The notes under the pieces are model-generated. The model ran no database searches and was not told the DNA's origin. It saw only the letters and a list, made by a program, of their open reading frames with translations. From Vagococcus humatus (GTDB taxonomy: Bacteria; Bacillota; Bacilli; Lactobacillales; Vagococcaceae), in assembly GCF_003950325.1 (NCBI RefSeq), contig NZ_PXZH01000001.1:496001-560000 (forward strand): a stretch of 64,000 nucleotides of DNA, written 5' to 3'. Shown piece by piece: positions 20,059-29,061 of the stretch. The position numbers and the translations under genes were made by a program. Position 1 is the first letter of the stretch. Each line of letters begins with the position of its first letter.

Positions 20059-20229
20059 CTATTTTTGTTTTCTTTCTTTTTTATTCTCTAAAACTTCTTG
20101 TTCTTTTTTCAAAAATTTTTCTGCTTCTTTTTGAGCTTCAGTCTGTTTAACCTCTTTATCTTCTGGCAATACAATAAAGTCTTCTAACATTTTTTCAAGT
20201 TTGTCTGTTTTTTTATAAGTTAATCCCAT
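20059..20229 (-). CDS. 56-aa small charged protein (SPJ_0845-like)
   Basis: A short minus-strand ORF that converges on the exporter gene. It begins MGLTYKKTDKLEKMLEDF and ends in a lysine/glutamate-rich helix (QKEAEKFLKKEQEVLENKK). The ribosome binding site CGGAGG lies 7 bases before the ATG. Start and composition recall the short 'SPJ_0845 family' proteins of Lactobacillales, but I cannot confirm this. Its 3' end (20059) lies 8 bases from the opposing stop codon. Function unknown; probably a soluble coiled-coil peptide. Confidence 0.65.
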   Translation of the reverse strand: MGLTYKKTDKLEKMLEDFIVLPEDKEVKQTEAQKEAEKFLKKEQEVLENKKERKQK

Positions 20230-20453
20230 TTTTTTACCTCCGTTATGTAATTTTTTTTAGAAATAGTGTACAATGTAATTATAAGCGTCTTATAAAACAG
20301 TCTATTTAATGACTTTAATCTATTATAAAACCTTTTGAATCGTTTGTCATCTTTGTCATGAATGAAACCTGTTTTACTTGTTGTCCGTAGCTATTGTCTT
20401 TATTTCAGATTGAGTACCTTTTACGTTATAATAAAGGTAAGGAGGCCACCAAC

Positions 20454-21905
20454 ATGCCAACAAAAGAACAAGCACACACCATTTATTGTCTCATGCAACT
20501 GGCTCATTTGGAGACGGAAGAAAGTTTTCGTCAACAGTTAGATGACTGGTTTAGTTTGTGTCGTATTTTAATGGAACCTGAAAGTTATTTAGTAGGAGAA
20601 GATATGACCGATTCTCATCTGTATAAAAAAGAAGAGATTGCCACTATTTTAGCTAATTTTTCATTAAAAACAGACACCCCTTTTCAATCCTTAATTTTAA
20701 AAGGACCTGGTGGCGACTTAGTTCTCAAAGTGTTTCACGGCTCTATTCATATGATGTTTACCATTACCTACGAGATATTTACAGCTTATCAGCTTATTAT
20801 TGAAAACTTTTTTGACGAAAAAATGTGTCAAAAAGGAGTTTACGCTTATATCCGAGATATGCAGGAATTTTTAAGTCATAACTTACTGTCCTTACAAGAC
20901 AGACAAACACTGGCTATTAATCACCCTAAATATCCGCCGCTAATGTATAACACCCTTCATGAACAAGTGGTGGATTGTAGCCAATTAGCAGGATATGATT
21001 GTCAGTATCATGGGTTAATTTTTACTTCTTGTTGGAAAATGTGGTTTAGTCCGGTGTACGGTCAGTGGATTCCTAAACAAGCTTTTTTAGATGTACAACA
21101 AGTGAATGATTTAACCGAATTAAGTAACGGGGTTATTCGTATTACCCTACATGAAAACCCTCTTGACTGGCATTTGGCAGCCAACTTAGATTTTCAGCGA
21201 ATGTTTCGAGATCAGTTAGGTTTTGACCGCTTAGAATGGGATAACGGGGTAGGGGTTTTAAGAGAGCCTTATGCTGAATTTTTTAGAAGTCCTGATCAAA
21301 TTAGAATGATTCAATATCAAAATAATTATTTACAACCAGTAGGAAAAAATCAAGCTACCTACTTTTTTACGAGAATTTCAAATATGAAAACAGGAGCTTA
21401 TTCTGAATCTGGTGTTTTTGGCAAGCTAAATTCCAAAGCTTATTTTCCTTGGCAAGATGATGAGCAAAAACGGATGTATTCTTACATGATTATCGATCCT
21501 AGTTTGATGATTGACCAAGGAGTGGAAGCTTTTACTTTTTATATCCATCAGTATTTTCCCTTTTCTTTTAAAGACAACAAATTAGAAGACTATCAACCTA
21601 TTTTACGGTTTTATATTCCAGAAGAAAGCTTAAACAGCTTTCCCTTTGAAATGTTAATCGGTGAACTGGATGCTGATAGCGTGCAATTTTACCGCAAAAA
21701 AGAAGACTGTTCCCAGTTACTTATCAAAAAAAATCAACAAAAGATGTGGGTACAATTTGTGAATGTGATGAACATTGATGGGATTGATGGGGATTTTTCT
21801 GACTTGAATAAACACAATCAGGGACTTTCAGATAAACTGAAACACACTTGGCAAACGGCTAAAAATAAGTGTCGTTACTTGTTAGGTAAACAAAATAAGA
21901 CTTGA
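20454..21905 (+). CDS. hypothetical protein, 483 aa, unknown family
   Basis: I do not recognise this protein. It is soluble: no signal peptide or membrane segment. The N-terminal third (TKEQAHTIYCLMQLAHLE) is helical; the middle is rich in aromatic residues (RDQLGFDRLEWDNGVGVLREPYA is near the centre); a glycine-asparagine patch and a lysine-rich C terminus follow. No nucleotide-binding or metal motif stands out. ATG 20454 follows AAGGAGG by 9 bases; TATAAT at 20427-20432 could be its -10. It is followed by a weak hairpin and then the MacA-like operon on the same strand. Confidence 0.75.
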   Translation: MPTKEQAHTIYCLMQLAHLETEESFRQQLDDWFSLCRILMEPESYLVGEDMTDSHLYKKEEIATILANFSLKTDTPFQSLILKGPGGDLVLKVFHGSIHMMFTITYEIFTAYQLIIENFFDEKMCQKGVYAYIRDMQEFLSHNLLSLQDRQTLAINHPKYPPLMYNTLHEQVVDCSQLAGYDCQYHGLIFTSCWKMWFSPVYGQWIPKQAFLDVQQVNDLTELSNGVIRITLHENPLDWHLAANLDFQRMFRDQLGFDRLEWDNGVGVLREPYAEFFRSPDQIRMIQYQNNYLQPVGKNQATYFFTRISNMKTGAYSESGVFGKLNSKAYFPWQDDEQKRMYSYMIIDPSLMIDQGVEAFTFYIHQYFPFSFKDNKLEDYQPILRFYIPEESLNSFPFEMLIGELDADSVQFYRKKEDCSQLLIKKNQQKMWVQFVNVMNIDGIDGDFSDLNKHNQGLSDKLKHTWQTAKNKCRYLLGKQNKT

Positions 21906-21932
21906 GACCTATGTAACTCCCAGTCTATATTT

Positions 21933-21968
21933 GATAACATGAAAGAGTCATAGAAATGTTATCATTTT
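21933..21968 (+). terminator. weak terminator-like hairpin
   Basis: GATAACAT / ATGTTATC arms with a 15-base loop followed by ATTTTG. It may only partly end transcription before the efflux operon. Confidence 0.4.
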
Positions 21969-21986
21969 GTAAAGGAGATTACGGGA

Positions 21987-23165
21987 GTGAAAAAAAGAAC
22001 AAAGATAATTATAGGAATTATTAGTGTGCTAGTTTTAGGGTGTGGTATTTATCTAGTTAAACATCAATCAAAACCAAAAGAACAAGCAGCTAAAGATGAG
22101 AATAACATTGAGTATTATAATATTGATGGGGTGGACCAAGTCTTTATTAACGGAACCATTACCCCAGTTAAATCTCAAGAATTTGTCAAAGATCAAACAT
22201 TAGGTAAATTAGGTGATTTACAAGTTAAAAATGGGGATGTGGTTAAAGAGGGAACCGTTCTTTACCAATATGTAGATCCTACAAGTGACAAAGAAATTGC
22301 CGAAATGAAAATGAATATCCAACGAGCTCAAGCGGAAAAAGAAAAAGCCATTCGGCAGAAACAGCTAGAGCTAACTCAGTTAAACCAAGGAGGACAATCT
22401 AAGGAAGAAGGGGAGGAAGCACCTCAACCAAACCTACAGTTAGCTAGAGAAGAAATTGAACTGAAATATGACATTAGTGGCATGGATATGAACATTAGCC
22501 AAATGAACCAACAGCTAAACGAAATTTACGAGCGTCAAGTTAATAAAGTGGTAGCACCGTTTACAGGAAAAGTATCTATTCCACAAGATAAAAACCGAGA
22601 TAGCGCTATTTTAAATCTTATTTCAGAAGAGTTTTATGTTGTAGGAACGGTTAACGAAAAAGATGTTACTAAAATCAAGACAGGGCAAGATGCAGATATT
22701 AAAACTATTTCAACCAACCAAAGCTTAAAAGGTAAAATTACTTATGTGTCTGAATTACCAGATTCAGGAGCTGCTCCTGGGGAAGCTGGGGGAATGAATG
22801 GTGGAGGTAGTAGTTTATCCAACTACACAGTTAAACTATCCTTAGAAAATCCAAAAAATATTAAAAATGGTTTCCACGTGCAAGCGGCAGTAAACTTATC
22901 TGATAAGAATATTGAAATTCCAAAAGAAGCGATTCATTTTGATAAATCAGACGCTCCTTATGTGTTTGTGGATGATTTTGGAACAGTCTTGAAAAAACCA
23001 ATTGAAATCAAAGAGACTAAAGAAGCTTTAGGCAAAAAAGTGGTTGTTTTAAATGGGTTAGAATCCATGGATCAAGTTATCGTTAAATCAGATAAAAAAT
23101 TAAAAGATGGAGATATTCTAACTACAGGAGATACACCGAACTCAACAGATGATGAGGTGAAATAA
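21987..23165 (+). CDS. MacA/YknX-like periplasmic-adaptor-type efflux subunit
   Basis: Membrane-fusion protein that couples to an ABC exporter. The 392-aa product has a lysine-rich N terminus and one membrane segment (about 7-25); then a barrel-sandwich/lipoyl-like part (KLGDLQVKNGDVVKEG), an alpha hairpin coiled coil (about 110-185), the return lipoyl strand (VVAPFTGKVSI), and beta-barrel domains with a glycine-rich insert (GEAGGMNGGGSS). The start is GTG with AAAGGAG upstream. It overlaps the ATPase gene by one base. Substrate unknown; relatives handle antimicrobial peptides or macrolides. Confidence 0.88.
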   Translation: MKKRTKIIIGIISVLVLGCGIYLVKHQSKPKEQAAKDENNIEYYNIDGVDQVFINGTITPVKSQEFVKDQTLGKLGDLQVKNGDVVKEGTVLYQYVDPTSDKEIAEMKMNIQRAQAEKEKAIRQKQLELTQLNQGGQSKEEGEEAPQPNLQLAREEIELKYDISGMDMNISQMNQQLNEIYERQVNKVVAPFTGKVSIPQDKNRDSAILNLISEEFYVVGTVNEKDVTKIKTGQDADIKTISTNQSLKGKITYVSELPDSGAAPGEAGGMNGGGSSLSNYTVKLSLENPKNIKNGFHVQAAVNLSDKNIEIPKEAIHFDKSDAPYVFVDDFGTVLKKPIEIKETKEALGKKVVVLNGLESMDQVIVKSDKKLKDGDILTTGDTPNSTDDEVK

Positions 23166-23881
23166 TGACAGAACAAGACATTCATTCAACGCCTCTTATC
23201 GAATTAACTGATATCAATAAGTATTATCCTGTGGGGAAAAACCAGCTACATGTTCTTAAAAATTTGAATTTAACGATTGAACGAGGAGAATTTTTAATGA
23301 TCATGGGGAAATCAGGTAGTGGGAAGACTACTTTGATGAATATTATTGGTTTTCTAGATCAAATTTCAGATGGTACTTATCAATTTGACGGGGAAGATGC
23401 TTCTAAATTAAGTGAAAATGAAAAATCAAAATTACGTAATCAATATCTTGGTTTTATCTTTCAACAGTTTTTCTTAATCCCCTCTTTAAACGTTAGACAA
23501 AATGTGGAATTGCCTATGGTTTACTCTGGTAATAAAAAAGATGGGAAACGAAAAGAACTAGCTAACCACTATTTAAGTTTAGTTGGTTTAGAAGATAAAA
23601 CCCATGTAAAAACCACAGAGCTTTCAGGTGGACAACAACAACGGGTAGCTATTGCTAGAGCCTTAGTGAATGATCCTTTGCTGATTATGGCAGATGAACC
23701 AACCGGCGCCTTAGACAGTGAAACAGGGCAAGATATTATGAATATTTTGACAGAACTAAACAAACAAGGAAAAACCATTGTGATGGTAACCCATGACAAT
23801 GATATGCGGAAGTATGCCACCCGAGTGATTTATATGAAAGATGGTTTATTCCTAACAGAGGAGGAGTACTTAAATGCTTAG
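23165..23881 (+). CDS. MacB/YknY-like ABC transporter ATP-binding protein
   Basis: ATPase of 238 aa driving the efflux complex with the flanking genes. Walker [10 protein letters not shown] (about 49-57), Q-loop [10 protein letters not shown], signature [15 protein letters not shown], Walker [14 protein letters not shown] and the switch histidine in VTHD. It is of the LolD/MacB-type subfamily. It overlaps both neighbours (1 base upstream, 8 bases downstream), so the three proteins are produced together. Confidence 0.95.
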   Translation: MTEQDIHSTPLIELTDINKYYPVGKNQLHVLKNLNLTIERGEFLMIMGKSGSGKTTLMNIIGFLDQISDGTYQFDGEDASKLSENEKSKLRNQYLGFIFQQFFLIPSLNVRQNVELPMVYSGNKKDGKRKELANHYLSLVGLEDKTHVKTTELSGGQQQRVAIARALVNDPLLIMADEPTGALDSETGQDIMNILTELNKQGKTIVMVTHDNDMRKYATRVIYMKDGLFLTEEEYLNA

Positions 23882-25094
23882 AAATTTACTATTAAGTACC
23901 TTCCTAAGTTTAAAAGCTCATAAATTACGGGTGTTTTTAACTATGGTTGGGATTATTATCGGGATTGCTGCAGTAGTAACTGTTTCTTCTATTGGTGAAG
24001 GAATGAAACAAAGCAGTTTAAAAATGTTAGATAGCACAGGCTCTAATGTTGTCAGATTGATTTATCGTCCAGATGTGGATGAAGACTCAGATTCACCTGG
24101 AGAATTTGAAACCTATGCTTTTTCTAAAAATGATTTAAAACTCTTACGAAAGTTAGATAATATTACGACTATTTCTGCGGATTACGGTTATGGATTTGGA
24201 GCAGATGAGTCCATCCAAGTCAGTCTTTCTTATTTTGATAATCTAGGAGGAGACCAAGTCATCGCTAACCCTGGTAATGGTAAAAATACAGTGGCTTACG
24301 GCCGAGATTTTATTCCTAGTGATGCAGAACGTAATGTAATTATTTTATCTTATCAGACGATGAAGTTTTCTCTTATGGTCAATAAACCAGAGAAATTAAT
24401 TGGTCGTGCGATTGATGTAGACGGGGAGAAATTTTTAGTTGTCGGGATAAAAAATGAACCAGATGATATGGGAATGAATATGGATCCTAATTTATTTAGT
24501 AGTGTTATCCCTAAAAAAGCCTTTAACAATTTATCCAAGTCGAAAAGTATCAATGGGATTAAATTAAAAGTAGCCCCTGATACTGACCGAGACCAAATTG
24601 TAGAAGAAGCTAACGAGAAGCTAAAAGAGTATCATCCAGAATTAACCGGTAATTTTGAAGAAGATAAAAGTTCTGAACAAATGCGGCAAGAAGTTGAAAA
24701 CATGATTCAACAAGTAGTCATGGGCTTAGTCTTTATTACAGCGATTTCTCTATTAGTAGGAGGAATTGGGGTTATGAACATTATGTACGTGTCTGTTTCT
24801 GAACGAAAACGAGAAATTGGGATTAGACGAGCAATTGGAGCTAAACCTGCTAATATTATGGCACAGTTTTTACTAGAAGCTGCCTTTATTACCTTACTTG
24901 GCGGGGTAATTGGTATTTTATTAGGTTGGGGCATTTCTCAGTTAATCTCAACAATTCCTGGAATTGAAGCGATTTTAAGTGTGAAAATGACCTTGATTTC
25001 TGCAGGCGTGTCGATTGCAATTGGGCTTATTTTCGGAGTGATTCCTGCTATTAATGCAGCGAAAATGGATCCGATTAAAGCTATTTATCAGTAA
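23874..25094 (+). CDS. MacB/YknZ-like ABC transporter permease
   Basis: Membrane subunit of 406 aa with the MacB topology: one N-terminal membrane helix (MVGIIIGIAAVVTVSSIG), a large extracytoplasmic domain (about 50-280), then three C-terminal helices with the family motif SVSERKREIGIRRAIGA. It ends in AINAAKMDPIKAI, typical of FtsX/MacB permeases. It completes an adaptor-ATPase-permease operon like B. subtilis yknXYZ. Confidence 0.94.
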   Translation: MLRNLLLSTFLSLKAHKLRVFLTMVGIIIGIAAVVTVSSIGEGMKQSSLKMLDSTGSNVVRLIYRPDVDEDSDSPGEFETYAFSKNDLKLLRKLDNITTISADYGYGFGADESIQVSLSYFDNLGGDQVIANPGNGKNTVAYGRDFIPSDAERNVIILSYQTMKFSLMVNKPEKLIGRAIDVDGEKFLVVGIKNEPDDMGMNMDPNLFSSVIPKKAFNNLSKSKSINGIKLKVAPDTDRDQIVEEANEKLKEYHPELTGNFEEDKSSEQMRQEVENMIQQVVMGLVFITAISLLVGGIGVMNIMYVSVSERKREIGIRRAIGAKPANIMAQFLLEAAFITLLGGVIGILLGWGISQLISTIPGIEAILSVKMTLISAGVSIAIGLIFGVIPAINAAKMDPIKAIYQ

Positions 25095-25103
25095 CTATCC
25101 ATC

Positions 25104-25138
25104 AAAAAAGGTTAAGCTAACTTTAGCTTAACCTTTTT
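25104..25138. terminator. bidirectional terminator between efflux operon and DUF92 gene
   Basis: GGTTAAGCTA / TAGCTTAACC arms with A and T runs on both sides, placed between convergent genes. Confidence 0.88.
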
Positions 25139-25164
25139 ATTGTTATTAGATGAGTCCTGTTAAT

Positions 25165-25965
25165 TTAACGGAATAAAAGTAAGGAAAGTAAAATACCGAC
25201 TAAAGCCATTAAACTTGTGGTAATAAAGGTTACTTTGGTATTAGTCATCCCTTTAACCCCTTTATAGAAACGTTTCGTAACGTATTCTACCACGTATTTA
25301 CCCGCCCAATACTTCTCTTGAATGGTAGCCCCTAATAAGCTATCTAAAAACATCCCCATGACCCCTAGAAAGCTGACGAGTAGAAAATAAATAGACAGAA
25401 TCGACTGGCCAAAGAAATTTAGCTGAGTTTGAAAGAAAATACCAATAGCACTAGTTAAAGCGACTAAAAAAGCTCCAACAAAACTAGCCAGAGTACCTAG
25501 AATAGATACACCACCAGAAATACCTTTAGCCACTTCATGTCCACCAACTAAACAAAAAGGGGAGTGCTTACTTAATATCCCAATCTCAGAAGCCCACAAA
25601 TTAGCAGTAGCAGTAGCTAGGGAAACGATCATTCCTAAGTAAAAGGCAGTATTGTCTGTGAAAAAAAACAGAGCTAAACAACCAAGACCAGGTAAAGTAT
25701 AGGCTAAAAATTGCCAAACAGTCCAAGTAGGGTAGAAGAATAATTGATATTTTTTAGGTAAATGTTTTTTTATCTCAGCCTGAACCCAGATAAAAAGAAA
25801 TAGACCTAAATAGAGTAACCAAGTTGAAATATTTCCAAAAATATAAAATAAGCTGCCGACAAGTCCTGCAGCGATACTTGCTTTTCCAGTTAAAAAATTC
25901 TTTTTATAACTAATAATGGCAATAATAGCATTTAAACTTATTGCTAAAACGATACGGGTAATCAT
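25165..25965 (-). CDS. DUF92 family membrane protein
   Basis: Integral membrane protein of 266 aa with about seven hydrophobic segments. It has the DUF92 hallmarks: an N-terminal KKNFLTGKASIAAGLVG segment, ATANLWASEIGILSK in the middle and a GISGGVSILGTLASFVGA loop, then DSLLGATIQEKYW. The family includes plant phytyl-phosphate kinase VTE6, and bacterial members are thought to act on lipid phosphates; the function here is unproven. Its ribosome binding site is GGAAGGA. Convergent with the efflux operon. Confidence 0.85.
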   Translation of the reverse strand: MITRIVLAISLNAIIAIISYKKNFLTGKASIAAGLVGSLFYIFGNISTWLLYLGLFLFIWVQAEIKKHLPKKYQLFFYPTWTVWQFLAYTLPGLGCLALFFFTDNTAFYLGMIVSLATATANLWASEIGILSKHSPFCLVGGHEVAKGISGGVSILGTLASFVGAFLVALTSAIGIFFQTQLNFFGQSILSIYFLLVSFLGVMGMFLDSLLGATIQEKYWAGKYVVEYVTKRFYKGVKGMTNTKVTFITTSLMALVGILLSLLLFR

Positions 25966-26100
25966 TTAAACAATCCTTCCTTAACATCATTCTTATCTAG
26001 TTATTTCTTTAGTGATCAGAATAAATTAGTGATTTTTAATAAAAAACGATAACAATAAGATTTTACCATTAATCAGGGGCTCTCGTACAGTCTAACTGAC

Positions 26101-26117
26101 AATTATTCCGAATAATT
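26101..26117. repeat. 17-base palindrome in divergent promoter region
   Basis: AATTATTC-C-GAATAATT is a perfect palindrome between the divergent DUF92 and VanZ genes. It could be an operator. Otherwise this 257-base interval holds no gene. Confidence 0.4.
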
Positions 26118-26222
26118 AATAAATTTATGTCATTTTAATTAAAAATCAACCTTTAGGATGAGTTATTTTTACAGCAATTGTGGTAAGATAAACAAGTGAT
26201 TAATTGACAAAGGAGCGATTTG

Positions 26223-26786
26223 ATGACAAATCTCATTGGTCTAGGGATTGTCTTATGTTTAGTCTACTTAATTAGAAAAGATAAAGCCTTTAAAAGTTCT
26301 GGGAAAGTGGCCTTTCTTTTTGCCATATATTTATTTATTTTACTTCAATTAGTTGGTTTTCCCTCTATTTCCGAATGGGCATGGTTACAATCAGGGAAAC
26401 AAGGGTTATTTCATCCTATTATTCAGTGGATTCCCTTTAAAGAGGGGGTAAATATCACAGATTTACTAAACATCTGTTTATTTATCCCTTGTGGTTTATT
26501 GCTGCCATTTTTCTCTCCAACGTATCAAAAATTTATGCCTGTCCTAAGATTTCATTTAAGTTTGTCTCTGATTATTGAGTGTAGTCAGCTACTAACCTTA
26601 CACCGGATTACTGATATGACAGATTTATTAATGAATGTATTAGGCGGCTTAATCGGATTTGGTCTATATAACCAGTTTAAACATTTAGAAATGATCCAGC
26701 AACAGACCATTCAAAAAAATTATTACCGTATTCCAGAACCAGTCAGTTACTTATTCATTGCTATATTTGCTTCTTTTCTTACCTAG
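26223..26786 (+). CDS. VanZ family membrane protein
   Basis: Membrane protein of 187 aa with about four or five hydrophobic segments and the VanZ-like pattern (WIPFKEGVNITDLLNICLFIPCGLLLPF and IIECSQLLTLHRITDMTDLLMNVLGG split by a loop). VanZ relatives give low teicoplanin resistance in one context, but most chromosomal members have no known role. The ATG at 26223 is used; a TTG codon just before it is also in frame. Ribosome binding site AAGGAG. Terminator follows. Confidence 0.85.
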   Translation: MTNLIGLGIVLCLVYLIRKDKAFKSSGKVAFLFAIYLFILLQLVGFPSISEWAWLQSGKQGLFHPIIQWIPFKEGVNITDLLNICLFIPCGLLLPFFSPTYQKFMPVLRFHLSLSLIIECSQLLTLHRITDMTDLLMNVLGGLIGFGLYNQFKHLEMIQQQTIQKNYYRIPEPVSYLFIAIFASFLT

Positions 26787-26816
26787 TTAACTAATAAGGC
26801 AACCTGTGGTACACTA

Positions 26817-26849
26817 AAAAGCGAGATAGTGAAACTATTTCGCTTTTTC
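26817..26849 (+). terminator. terminator after vanZ-like gene
   Basis: AAAAGCGAGATAGT / ACTATTTCGCTTTT arms, 3-base loop, T run. Confidence 0.87.
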
Positions 26850-26883
26850 TTTATGTATAAAATGACTAAAAAGGAGCAAGTAA

Positions 26884-27504
26884 ATGATACAAGGAATTCT
26901 CTTTGATGTAGACGGCACATTAATCGATACAGAACAGGTCATGTTAGAAACCTTACAACAAGCGTTAAAACAAGAACGTAAGCTAGATAAAACGTTAGAG
27001 GAACTACGGTTTATTTTTGGTATTCCAGGTCTTGTAGGTTTAAAAAAAATGGGTGTTCCAGATCCAGAACAATTTATACCTGAGTGGAAAAAAATCATTC
27101 AAACTCGGCACCAAGATATGCAGTTTTTTAAAGGCATGTCAGAAGTGCTTCATACTTTATCTACACAAACGACTCCAATCGGGATTGTTACTTCTAAAAC
27201 TCGGCATAATTTTGATACAGATTTCACCCCTTTTGGTATCGATCACTACTTTAAAACAGTGATAACAGCTGATGATACTAATAAGCACAAACCTCATCCA
27301 GAACCTTTAGAGTTAGCCATGACACGCCTAGAACTTTCACCGACTAAGACTATCTATGTAGGGGATACCTTATATGACTATCAATGTGCGAAAGATGCAG
27401 GGGCTAAATTTGCCTTAGCAACTTGGGGAGCTCACGAAGGGTTAGCTTTACCAGATGTAGATGTTTATTTGAATGAACCAAAAGATTTATTGACACTTCT
27501 CTAA
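26884..27504 (+). CDS. HAD superfamily hydrolase (phosphatase-like)
   Basis: Predicted phosphatase of 206 aa of the phosphoglycolate phosphatase/beta-phosphoglucomutase-like HAD group. Motif I LFDVDGTLIDT (residues 6-16, nucleophile and acid/base Asp), motif II IVTSK, motif III lysine in HKPHPEP, and motif IV YVGDTLYDYQCAKDAG. The helical cap lies between motifs I and II. The substrate is not evident. The DeoR-type regulator follows 36 bases later and may be co-transcribed. Confidence 0.9.
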   Translation: MIQGILFDVDGTLIDTEQVMLETLQQALKQERKLDKTLEELRFIFGIPGLVGLKKMGVPDPEQFIPEWKKIIQTRHQDMQFFKGMSEVLHTLSTQTTPIGIVTSKTRHNFDTDFTPFGIDHYFKTVITADDTNKHKPHPEPLELAMTRLELSPTKTIYVGDTLYDYQCAKDAGAKFALATWGAHEGLALPDVDVYLNEPKDLLTLL

Positions 27505-27540
27505 TAAAGGGACAAGTGTATAAAGGGGATTAGTTAGCAA

Positions 27541-28296
27541 GTGAACCAAACCAATCGTATTCTTAAAATTCAAGATATGTTAAATGAAAAAGGAGAACTA
27601 AGCACAAAAGAAATCATGAAAGTGCTACAAGTTTCTCAAGATACTGCTAGAAGAGATATCGTTAAACTAGTAGATATGGGACTCGCCATTAGAACTCACG
27701 GTGGCGTCTTATCTCTTGCCTATCAAAAAAAATTGATACCAAATTATAGTGAACGTAATTTGATTAATCCTGTTTTAAAAAATAAACTAGCAGAAGAAAC
27801 CTTAAAATATATTCATCAAAATGAAACTTGTTTTATTGCCACATCCACTATTTTTAATCTACTTTGTAAAAAATTAGATCAAAGCTTACGAGTATACACT
27901 CATTCTTTAGATAATATGAATTATTTAAGTACTAAACCTTATATTGAAGCACATCTACTAGGGGGACGTTTTTTCCCTAAAAACCGTTTTTTTTACGGCG
28001 TAGACACACTAAAACGATGTGAACGAATTAGATTTGATACAGCGATTGTCGGCTGTGCTTCTATTACTAAAGAAGGAGCTTTTCTAGAGGACGAAGAAGA
28101 TGCTTTGATTGTAGAAGCAGCTATTCATAATTCCCAACGGATTATTTTAGTAGCGGAAAACACTAAATTTAACGGCAGCTCTGTATTTAAAATATGTGAC
28201 CTCCATGATGTAGATGTCTTTATCACGAATAAAAAAAGTGGTAAAAATAGCCATACTCACTGGTTTCCAGATGAAGATATTGTAGTAGAAATATAA
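27541..28296 (+). CDS. DeoR/GlpR family transcriptional regulator
   Basis: Sugar-phosphate-responsive repressor type, 251 aa. N-terminal winged helix with the DeoR signature (ELSTKEIMKVLQVSQDTARRD then LVDMGLAIRTHGGV), followed by the DeoRC sensor domain resembling sugar isomerases (GGRFFPKNRFFYG, DTAIVGCASITKEG, VAENTKFNGSSVF). The start is GTG, with AAAGGGGA about 14-18 bases upstream, so initiation may be weak or at a later codon. It may control the adjacent HAD gene or a distant sugar operon. Confidence 0.88.
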   Translation: MNQTNRILKIQDMLNEKGELSTKEIMKVLQVSQDTARRDIVKLVDMGLAIRTHGGVLSLAYQKKLIPNYSERNLINPVLKNKLAEETLKYIHQNETCFIATSTIFNLLCKKLDQSLRVYTHSLDNMNYLSTKPYIEAHLLGGRFFPKNRFFYGVDTLKRCERIRFDTAIVGCASITKEGAFLEDEEDALIVEAAIHNSQRIILVAENTKFNGSSVFKICDLHDVDVFITNKKSGKNSHTHWFPDEDIVVEI

Positions 28297-28306
28297 AAGG
28301 ATAGTG

Positions 28307-28352
28307 AATAGTCTCTTGTAAGAAGGCACTAATCTCTTACGAGGGACTATTT
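28307..28352 (+). terminator. terminator-like hairpin after DeoR gene
   Basis: AATAGTCTCTTGTAAGA / TCTTACGAGGGACTATT arms (G-T pairs), 10-12-base loop, short T stretch. Confidence 0.65.
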
Positions 28353-28354
28353 TA

Positions 28355-29060
28355 GTGTTAAATAGAGGAGGTAGGGAAGAAGAGAAGAAGAAGATACTAG
28401 CTTAGCTTAGGCTAAAAACGAAATATTAATAACGCATACAAGTTATTAACTAACTTATCCGACTTACCTAATAAAATTAAAATTATTCTATTTACTGGCT
28501 AAACTAACACAATTTCTCTTTATACAACTAAGTCCAGTCTAAAAAGCTATCTGTAGCAATTTCACAAACTTATTTTAAGGGATGTTAATGGATGAAACCA
28601 CAAGCTTTTAACATTAATTTGTTCATAAACTATAGCTAAATCAGCCAACAATTAGCAGCAACATAAAATCTTTAATTGATAATTTAGATATCTAGCTAAA
28701 CAAATTCAGTTTAAACTTAAACCAACGATCTGATAAATAAAAATAAACTAGCTAAAAAAATAAAAGATCAACTTAAAAATAGATTAACTATAGATAATCC
28801 AAATAATGCTTAAAAACAGTTAACAGAGGATTAACAAGAAAAATAAATGAATCAATTTAAACTAAAGATTAGTGATTTTCATAAATTTGACTACTTTGTA
28901 TAATATATATTATGTAAACTAAAATAGAATTCTTTTTTTATGGCTTTATAAGCTACTTACCTATCACTTATAATTCTAACAAAATCACTCTAAATGACTC
29001 TTACTAATAAAAAATAAACCTAGTAACTTACCAGGTTTATCCTTCTCTAACTTCTTATAG
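28355..29060. other. AT-rich stretch without an intact gene, possibly decayed coding DNA
   Basis: About 700 bases, very AT-rich, with stops in every frame and repeated CTAGCTAA-like words. On the plus strand one frame stays open for 30 codons (28721-28810, containing KLAKKIKDQLK) and continues to 28900 broken only by TAA codons at 28811, 28832 and 28844, in a lysine/glutamine-rich context. This could be the remains of a coiled-coil protein gene, but base composition alone could also give it. Confidence 0.35.
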
Positions 29061-29061
29061 G

